NCBI GenBank assembly: GCA_963846495.1
Contig: CAWJWP010000017.1
Coordinates: forward strand, 186,001 to 250,000
DNA from: DASYQD01 sp963846495
GTDB taxonomy: Bacteria > Acidobacteriota > Thermoanaerobaculia > Multivoradales > JAIOJS01
DNA length: 64,000 nucleotides
Direction of reading: 5' to 3'
Made by a program: the position numbers and the translations under genes. The notes under the pieces are model-generated. The model was not told the origin of the DNA. It saw nothing but the letters and a program-made list of their open reading frames with translations, and did not search any database. Shown piece by piece: positions 55,556-64,000 of this stretch. Numbering within the stretch: position 1 is the stretch's first letter; every line of letters begins with the position of its first letter.

Positions 55556-57747
55556 ATGCGCCCACGCCCGTCGACTGCCCTCGCTCTGCTCCTCCTACTC
55601 GCGTTGCCGGCGCGCGCGCTCGCCCAAGACGCCGCTGCCGGCGATTTCGGTGAAGAGCTGAGCGTCACCGTCGTTCAGGTGCCGGTGCGCGTGCACCGCG
55701 ACGGCGTGCCGGTCGCCGGCCTGACCGCCGCCGACTTCGAGGTGTACGACAACGGCGAGCGGCGCGAGCTGTCGTCGTTCGAGGTGGTGGACCTGCGCCC
55801 GACCGGCTCCCGGCCGGCATCCAGCGCCGACGGTGACGAGGACGCGACGACGCAAGGGCGCCGCCTGCTGCTGCTCGTCGACTTTGCCTACTCCCCGTCG
55901 CAGGAGCTCATGCGGGCGCTGCGCAGCATGGAGCGGATGGTGGCCGAGCAGCTCCACCCCGCCGACCGCATGGCGATCGCCACCTACTCGCACCGGCGCG
56001 GCGTGCAGGTGCTCGTCGGCTTCACGGACGACCGGCCGCAGTTATTGTCGGCGCTGCAGGGGATCCGCGCCACCCTCGAGCTCGGGCCTCGTGCAGCTCG
56101 GGGGCGCAAGCGTGGCGAACCGCTGACGCAGCGCGAGCCCGCCGTGGACCTGGCGCGCCTCTCCGCGAGCCTCGGAGCCGGCGCCGCCCTCGCCGTCACC
56201 GAGCTCGACCCCGAGCAGGAGCCGGCGGTGCGCGGCGCGTTGTGGAGCAGCTTCGTCGCCACCTTGCCTGCCGTCCAGGTCGACGATGGCACCACATTGC
56301 CCGAGGGTCCCGCCAGCGGCGTGGCGTTCCTCACCGCCGAGGCGATGGCCGACAGTCTGGCGTCGGACGCCAACACGCGCACCGAGCTGACGAAGATGCG
56401 CCTCCTGGCCAGCAACCTCTCCGGGCTCGCCACGCTGCTGCGCGGGGTCGGCGGCCAGAAGCTGCTGCTCTGGGTCTCCCGCGGCTTCCCCTCCTTCCTG
56501 CTCGAGGAACAGGCCAGCGCCGAGCTCGAGACGACACTGTTCGAGCCCTTCCGGCGCGCCGGCTGGCAGATCGAGACGCTCGACATACGCGGCGTACCCG
56601 ACGCCTTCGGCGGTTCGCTTCCCGGCCTCGGCCTACCCGAGGGGGCGCCGCCGCCCGCGACGGTGGCCTTCCAGGCGCATACGCTGCTGTACGTCGCCCG
56701 CGGGACGGGCGGCGAGGTGTACGAGAACTACGCCGACCTAGCCGACGCGACGAGATCGGTGCTGGCCAGGACCGAGCTCACCTATCTCCTCGGCTTCACC
56801 GTCGCCGACCAGCGGGCGGACGGCCGCTACCGGAAGCTCGAGGTGCGGCTGCGCGGCGGCAACCGCGGCGCCCGCTTGACCCATCGCGAGGGCTACTACG
56901 CCGCCAAGCCGGAGCGCAGCAGGACCGACCTCGAGCAGCGGCTCGACGTCGCCGAGCGGCTCTTCGGCGGCGAGGAGGGCGGGACGCTGGAGGCGACCGC
57001 GCAAGCGTTCCCGCTGCGCGCGCGCGGACGGCGCGGCGACGGTACCGTTCTTCGTCGAGGTGCCGGCGGCCGCCTTCGGCGCGCTCGACGCCGCGTCGCG
57101 CCGCAGCGTGCGCATCCGCGCCTATGCCCTGGACCCCGCCGGCGTCATCGCCGGCGCCTTTTCGCACCAGCTCGACATCCATGCGGACCGCCTGCGAGAG
57201 CGCGGCCTCCGCTTCTACGGCGCGCTGCCGGCTGCCCCGGGCGACTACCGGATGCGCGTCGCGGTGGAGGACGTCGAGGGTCGCCGCTCGTGGGTGGGTA
57301 CGCTGCCGCTGCACGTCGCCGCGTCCGACGCACTGGCGCTCTCGCCGCCGTTCTTCGTCGACGATGGAAGCGGCTGGGTGGTGGCGAGGCACGACGCCGC
57401 GGCGCCGGCGTCGTACCCCTTCACCCTCGGCGGGCGCGACGTGACGCCGCTGCTGGTGCCACGCCTCGCTCCCGGCGAGCGCGCGCGGCGTGCTGCTGGT
57501 GCTCGACGGCGAGCCACCGCCCGGCGCCGCGCTCTCCGGCCGCGTGCTGACGGCCGCCGGCGAGCCGGCAGCAGGCGGACGCTTCGAGATGGTCACGCGC
57601 GAGGACGCCGGCGCAGGACGCCAGAGGCTGATGGCGCGCCTCAGCGCCGCCGACTTGACGCCCGGCGACTACCGCTTGGAGGTGTCGCTCGCCGTCGGCG
57701 GCAGGAAGACCCTCGTCGCGGCCGCTCCCTTCCGCGTCGCGCGCTGA
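55556..57747 (+). pseudogene. exported VWFA-related protein, two apparent +1 frameshifts
   Basis: The ATG at 55556 begins a signal peptide (MRPRPSTALALLLLLALPARALA). Then VPVRVHRDGVPVAGLTAADFEVYDNGERRELSSF opens the VWFA-related domain common in Acidobacteriota. The MIDAS-like site is degenerate (DFAYS rather than DxSxS). The frame is lost in a GC repeat near 57015-57040 and resumes as VPFFVEVPAAAFGALD. It is lost again near 57476-57490 and resumes as GVLLVLDGEPPPG, running to the TGA at 57747. Conceptual length is about 730 residues. Each shift equals one extra base in a (GC)n run, so sequencing error is possible. Confidence 0.75.
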
Positions 57748-57774
57748 CCGCCGCGCCGGCGCGGCGCGCGCAGC

Positions 57775-59674
57775 TCAACGCACCAGCTGGCGGTCGTCGC
57801 CCACGCGCCGGGTGACGGTGATCGAGTCGAGGTGCTCCAGCAGCGGGATCGCCCACTTGCGCGACAGCGCGAAGCGCTCTTTGAACTGCGGCACCGAAAA
57901 CTGCGTCCAGCCGGTGGCGCGCAGCGCCTGGACCAGGCCGTCGAGGGCGGCGCGCGAGACCAGCAGGCCACCCGGGATCCGCGCCAGCTTCCCCTGCTGC
58001 ACGAGGTAGCGGACGACGCCGTCGAAGATCTGCTGCTTGGCGTCGAGGCGGCCGGCGAGCTCGCCGGGCGAGGGTGGCGTGAGTCCCGCGCCTTCGTAGG
58101 CGGCGAGCACCTGGCCGGCGAGGCGCGACTCGTCGCTCGAGAGCTCGGCGCGGCGGCCGGGCAGCGTCACGCGATCGCCGGCGAGGGCGAGCACGCGTTG
58201 CGCTTGCAGCCACTCGAAGTAGCGGTCGGCGAGCTCGCCGCCGCGGCCGCGGAGGATGCGCCGGACCGCCTCGGCGCGCGGCATGCCGTCGGCGAGGCGT
58301 TCGCGCTGGAAATACTCCTTGAGCACGCGCTTGGCGCGCGCGGTCACGCGTTGCACGACCGCCGGCGACGAGCCAGCGCAGCTCGCCGTTCGCCGCTTGC
58401 ACCTTGAGCAGGCGCTGATCGCCGGCGAGCGCCGAGAGCTCGGGCCGCACGACGTCGGCGGCGACACCGAGGCGGCGCGCCAGCTCTTCGGCCGTGGCGC
58501 CGCCCTCGCCGGCCTCTTCGACCCAAAGGCGTAACGCCTCGCGCAAGCCACCGCCGAGCGCCGCGACGGCCTCGTCGCGCTGGCGGCCGCGGCGGCGGCG
58601 CCAGAGCGGGTCGAGCACCTCGCCGCCGCCGAGCGTCGCCGGCGGCGACGGCCGACGCAGCACGAGACGGTCGCCGCGTACGGCAGCGAGCGGATGGTCG
58701 AGACGCAGCTCGACGATGCCGTCGCCACCCGGCTGGAGCTCCGGCGGCGCGATCGCCCGCGCCTTGCCGAGCGTCTCGGCGGCGAGGAGGTGGACGCGCA
58801 TCGGCGTCCAGCCGGCGAGCGGCTTACCGGCATCCGGCAGCCAGTGGACGCGCGCGAGCAGCCGATGCGTGGTCGCCAGCGATCCGGTCGGCGCGAGCTG
58901 CTGTCCGCGCTCGAGCTCGGCGAGCTCGACGCCGGCGAGCTGCAGCGACGTGCGCTCCCCCGCCAGCGCTTCCTCGCGCGGCGACCCATGCACCTGCACG
59001 CTGCGCACGCGCGCCGTGCGCTCGCCGGGCACCACGGCGAGCTCGTCGCCGGCCGCGACGCGGCCTGCGGCCAGCGTCCCGGTGACGACGACGCCGAGCC
59101 CTTTGAGATGAAACGCGCGGTCGATGGGCAGCCGCGCGGGCCGCGACGCGTCCGCTGGCACCGCCACCGCCGCCGCCCGCTCGAGCAGCAGCTCGCGCAG
59201 CCGCGGCATGCCGGCGCCCGTCGCCGCCGACACCGGCACCATTGGCGCGCCCGCGAACGGCGTCGACTGCAGCAGCTCCTCGACCTCGAGCTGCGCCAGC
59301 TCGACGAGGTCCGCGCTCACCAGGTCCGTCTTCGTCAACGCGACGACGGCGGCCGGGATACCGAGCAGCGAGCAGATCGCCACGTGCTCGCGCGTCTGCG
59401 GCTTCACTCCTTCGTCGGCCGCCACCACCAGCAGCATCACCCGGATGCCGCCGAGGCCCGCGAGCGCGTTGTGGAGGAAGCGCTCGTGCCCCGGCACGTC
59501 GACGAAGCCGAGCTGCAGGTCGCCGTCGACGAGCCAGGCGAAGCCGAGGTCGATGGTGATGCCGCGCGCCTTCTCCTCGGCGAGGCGGTCGCAGTCGATG
59601 CCGGTGAGCGCCTCGATGAGGCGCGTCTTGCCGTGGTCGATGTGCCCGGCCGTGCCGACGATGGCGCGCCGCAT
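57775..59674 (-). pseudogene. selB: selenocysteine-specific elongation factor SelB, one apparent +1 frameshift
   Basis: The N-terminal frame from 59674 has GTAGHIDHGKT (7-17), EEKARGITIDLGFA, DVPGHERF and TKTD, plus SelB domains II/III. Near 58357-58367 the frame shifts by one base after LRWLVAGG and continues as VVQRVTARAKRVLKEYF through winged helices. It ends KWAIPLLEHLDSITVTRRVGDDRQLVR, the SelB C-terminus that reads the SECIS hairpin. Joined, it is full length (about 630 residues). No selA, selC tRNA or selenoprotein was seen in the window. The shift may be an error or a real loss of selenocysteine decoding. Confidence 0.85.
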
Positions 59675-59713
59675 CCGGCGGACTGTACAGCGCCGTCCTG
59701 CGGCGCGGACGCC

Positions 59714-60163
59714 CTAAGCCCCGAGCACTTCGCGGGCGATCTGCTGCAGGGCCTTGCCGTCGAAGCGGCCCTTGAAGCGCGGCATGACCGTCTGCATCAC
59801 CTTGCCGATCCCGCTCGGGCCCGACAGCCCTTCGGCGCGCACCAGCTCCTCGACGGCGGCCCGCACCTCGTCCGGCGAGACCTGCGCCGGCAGGTAGGTG
59901 TTGAGCAGCGCCGCCTCGCGCTCTTCCTTCGCCGCCAGCTCCTCGCGGTCCCCCTTGCGGAACGCCTCCACCGCGTCCTGGCGCTGCTTGACGCCGCGCT
60001 GCACGACGACGAGGAACTCCCCCTCGTCCACCTCATGACCGAGCTTGATGCGCTCGTTCTTGAGCTCGGCGAGGAGCATGCGGAGCGTGCTCGTGCGCTC
60101 GGCGTCGCGCGCCTTCATCGCCTGCTTGAGGTCTTCCTGGATGCGGCTCTGCGGGCTGCTCAT
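59714..60163 (-). CDS. GatB/YqeY domain protein
   Basis: 149 residues from the ATG at 60163 (MSSPQSRIQEDLKQAMKARDAERTSTLRMLLAELKN). The helical domain with YLPAQVSPDEVRAAVEEL and the C-terminal IGKVMQTVMPRFKGRFDGKALQQIAREVL match YqeY. It is related to the tRNA-binding tail of the GatB amidotransferase subunit but lacks the catalytic part; function unproven. 39 bp beyond the selB start. Confidence 0.92.
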   Translation of the reverse strand: MSSPQSRIQEDLKQAMKARDAERTSTLRMLLAELKNERIKLGHEVDEGEFLVVVQRGVKQRQDAVEAFRKGDREELAAKEEREAALLNTYLPAQVSPDEVRAAVEELVRAEGLSGPSGIGKVMQTVMPRFKGRFDGKALQQIAREVLGA

Positions 60164-60290
60164 AGGGCCGCGATCATAGCGCCGCCGCTGGCAGGCGCGT
60201 TGCAGTGCACACGAGCGCCCGGCCGGGCCGGTCATCCATCGCGAACGCGACAACCAGCGCCCGACCGGGCCTACGTGTTTCTGGCGACGC

Positions 60291-60662
60291 TTACCGCCGG
60301 TCGCCGCTGCCGAGGAAGCCGCCGACGAGGAACACGGCGCCGAGCAGGATGTGGACGACGTGGTCCATCGTCCCCAGCTCGAGCTGGCCGGGGATGACGG
60401 TGAACATGCGGTCGTCGCCCTGCCCGAGCAGGAAGCCCACCACGCCGAGCAGCAGGTAAACAATGCCGAAGACGCGGCAGAAGGTGCGCGCCGCCGCCTC
60501 GGTGCCCTTGAGGCCGAGGTAGAGGGCGATCGCGCCCGAGACCAAGTGGATGATGTTGTGGATGAGAGTCATGTGGATGCCGAGCAGGTTGGGGGTCGCG
60601 AACCCCGCCAGGCCCACGATGAGGAAGACGACGCCCAAAATCGTGCAGATCCGCTTCGCCAT
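60291..60662 (-). CDS. small membrane protein, DUF4383-like
   Basis: 123 residues with about four hydrophobic segments (ICTILGVVFLIVGLAGF, IIHLVSGAIALYLGL, FGIVYLLLGVVGFLL, VVHILLGAVFLVGGFLG). The pattern resembles DUF4383 proteins; no function is assigned. GGAGG 9 bp upstream supports the ATG at 60662 over the adjoining GTG at 60665. 127 bp separate it from the yqeY-like gene. Confidence 0.7.
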   Translation of the reverse strand: MAKRICTILGVVFLIVGLAGFATPNLLGIHMTLIHNIIHLVSGAIALYLGLKGTEAAARTFCRVFGIVYLLLGVVGFLLGQGDDRMFTVIPGQLELGTMDHVVHILLGAVFLVGGFLGSGDRR

Positions 60663-61062
60663 CACGTAACTCCTCCGTCAGTCGGTGAACGGTCGACGCG
60701 CCGGGGCCGGAAGGGCCGCCGGCGGGCGAGGCGCGCCACGCTCGGCGGCGCTCGCTCCTACCCTCTCCAAATGACTCGGCCGAAAAGCTGGGAGGAACCT
60801 AACACGGACTCCGACACATGGCCCCTCCCGCCGCTGTACGGAATCGCCCGACGCCGTCGATGAGCGCCGCACCTTCGGGACGGCGTTGGCGCGGCCGCCA
60901 GCGCTGTGCGACCATGGTGTATCTGGGTCGAGGAGCGGGCGGCGAGCGGTGCCGGGCGCGGAACGCTGCGAACGGACGACGCCGGCAACTCGCCGCGCCT
61001 CCGCGGGTACTCACGTGCACCAACCAACGCCGCGACCCGTTCGCGCCGAGCGAGGAGCTGCC
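60663..61062. other. 400-bp divergent intergenic region
   Basis: It lies between the DUF4383-like gene (-) and the TPR gene (+). Each end carries a good ribosome binding site (GGAGG on the minus strand, GAGGAG on the plus). No convincing -35/-10 pair, RNA gene or repeat was seen. The open frames across it lack conserved features. Confidence 0.5.
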
Positions 61063-62562
<1,500 letters not shown>

Positions 62563-63332
62563 ACCCGCAGAACGGAGCGCAGGCGAGCTGCAGCACGCAG
62601 GGCGGTGGCTGGCGATCCTCGGCGTCAATGCCGTGCCGCTGGCGGGGGTCTTCTGGGCCGGATGGGACGGCGCCACGGCGCTGTCGGTCTACTGGTGGGA
62701 GAACCTCGTCGGCTCGCTGCTGGTGCTGGCGCGGCTGCTGCTGCACCGCCGACTGACGCGCAAGCGTGGCTACCGGCGGCTGCACCTGACGTTGGCCGCC
62801 CACGACGGCAAGGGCATGTCCGAGCGGCGCTGGCGGAAAGGAAAGCCGCCGCGCACAGCGCGGCCCGGCAACTTCGTACGCGAGTTCGCGGTGTCGACGT
62901 GCGCGGCGACGGCGGTGCACGGGCTGCTGCTCTGGGTCGTGGTGGCCAAGGTGCTCGAGGAGTCCCCCGACGGCGAGCTGGTGCGCCAGGGGGTGCTCAG
63001 CGTCGGCACCATACAGGTGCTGTTCTTCCTCTTCGAGCTGCGCCGCCTGCGGCAGCGACCCTTCGCCTGGGTGCGCGAGCATGCGGAGACGGCGCTCAAT
63101 CGCGTCAACCTCATCCACTTCACCCTCCTCGGCGGCGTGTGGGCCGGGCTACGCGGCGGCATGTCGTCGTTCTTCGGCCCCTTCGCGGTCCTCAAGGCGC
63201 TGGCCGATGTCGGCAACGTGCTGGCCCGCGCCGGCATGCGGCTGAAGGGCGACAAGACTCCGGCGTGGGTCGAGAGGGTGACGAGCAAGATCCGCAACGA
63301 GGGAGGCACCTTCGCCGAGTACTGGCGCGACC

Positions 63333-63740
63333 TCAAGGCGGAGGAGAAGCGGCTGGCGCTGCAGGACGAAGAGGAGCAGTCGCCCGAAGATCGGCGGCCG
63401 CGGCGCCGGCGGCGGTAGGACCGGTGCGCCGCATGGAGGCCGCGGCGAGCTCGGGGAACGCCGGGACGAGCGGCCGCAGGATCGCCTTGGCCGCCGCCGG
63501 GTCGCCGTCCGCCGCGGCGGCGCTGGCGCGGGCGAGGGCCGCGCTGACGGGGTCGACGCCGGGCGGGCGCCAGGCGGCGGGCTCGGGGGCGCCGCGTGGG
63601 CGGGCCAGGCGCATGGCGAGCGCGGCGATGCGTGGGTCCTCCGGGCGGATCGCGAGCGCGTCCATCGCCGCCTGCGCCGCTGCATCGCGGCGTCCGAGCG
63701 CCAGGAGATCGCGGGCCAACCAATACTCAGCCACGCCCAC
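63333..63740 (-). CDS. TPR-like protein, 3' part (5' end probably beyond window, possibly frameshifted)
   Basis: From the GTG at 63740 the frame reads EYWLARDLLALGRRDAAAQ and AMDALAIRPEDPRIAALAMRL, a TPR-like pair, then a Pro/Ala-rich end. The same frame is open up to a stop at 63918-63920 with plausible protein (AFGLARAGRPGQSLHVLAPLAG), so the true start is upstream. Beyond 63920 a frame one base off stays open to the window edge (ALLYDRGWTNALGPEPP), suggesting either a different gene or another +1 shift. Function unknown. Confidence 0.5.
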   Translation of the reverse strand: MGVAEYWLARDLLALGRRDAAAQAAMDALAIRPEDPRIAALAMRLARPRGAPEPAAWRPPGVDPVSAALARASAAAADGDPAAAKAILRPLVPAFPELAAASMRRTGPTAAGAAAADLRATAPLRPAAPAASPPP

Positions 63741-64000
63741 CTCGGCCTCGCCGCCGGTGAAGTCCTCCCCCCGTCCGGCCAGCGGCGCCAGGACGTGGAG
63801 CGACTGGCCGGGACGCCCGGCCCGTGCGAGCCCGAACGCCGGCGTCGAAACGTCGGGCGTCTCGTGCGAGGCCGCGACGCAGCCCGCGTCCCTCGCTCCA
63901 GGCGGTGAGGCGAGCGCCTAGCGACGGTGGCTCGGGGCCGAGGGCGTTGGTCCACCCGCGGTCGTAGAGGAGCGCCGGCCGCGCGGAGAGACCGGCGCAG

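Overview
The window is a very GC-rich bacterial chromosome segment dominated by translation genes. From 51300 down to 9548 on the minus strand it carries, in one direction and almost without interruption, rplM-rpsI-rpsB-tsf-pyrH-frr-ispD-ispF-rlmB, a five-tRNA/tuf/secE/nusG block, rplKAJL-rpoBC, the str genes (rpsL-rpsG-fusA-tuf), and the complete S10, spc and alpha clusters down to rplQ. A strong intrinsic terminator closes the array at 9481-9515. The flanks hold a protein with a VWFA-related domain typical of Acidobacteriota, a Hanks-type kinase with a transmembrane segment and TPR-like repeats, a NtrY-like sensor kinase behind a DUF4390 protein, and paired M16 peptidases. Together with type-Z S14 these suggest an Acidobacteriota (or delta-proteobacteria-like) lineage. 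No rRNA gene is present to confirm this.

Layout. 1-388: 3' end of lexA. 491-3162 (+): two M16 peptidases, one catalytic and one lacking the zinc motif. 3149-5146 (-): Ser/Thr kinase. 5286-7379 (+): an EF-G paralogue (fusA2). 7518-9480 (-): a group II intron with a frameshifted reverse transcriptase, sitting exactly after the T-tract of the rplQ terminator. 9548-51300 (-): the translation array. 51530-55407 (+): YbjN-like protein, smpB, DUF4390 protein, NtrY-like kinase. 55556-57747 (+): frameshifted VWFA-related protein. 57775-59674 (-): selB, interrupted by one frameshift. 59714-60662 (-): yqeY-like and DUF4383-like genes. 61063-63418 (+): secreted TPR protein and a DUF6498-like membrane protein. 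63333-64000 (-): 3' part of a TPR-like gene running off the window.

How it works together. The array supplies most ribosomal proteins, RNA polymerase core subunits, initiation factor 1, EF-Tu twice, EF-Ts, EF-G, ribosome recycling factor, NusG, SecY/SecE, methionine aminopeptidase, adenylate kinase and UMP kinase. Vegetative promoters are recognisable before rplM, before the tRNA-Thr(TGT) cluster, before tRNA-Thr(GGT)-tuf and before rpsL.

The most unusual feature is the second tuf gene (43151 to 41853). It is nearly identical to the first but has no stop codon after Lys397, and its frame continues through the whole tRNA-Trp gene to a TGA just beyond the CCA end. If RNase P cuts at the tRNA 5' end, the tuf message would be left without a stop codon. 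Other points of note are the AIM24/GYF gene inserted inside the Thr-Tyr-Gly-Thr-tuf tRNA cluster, a run of strong hairpins between tRNA-Gly and tRNA-Tyr, the terminator-targeted group II intron, and a set of apparent +1 frameshifts confined to non-ribosomal genes.
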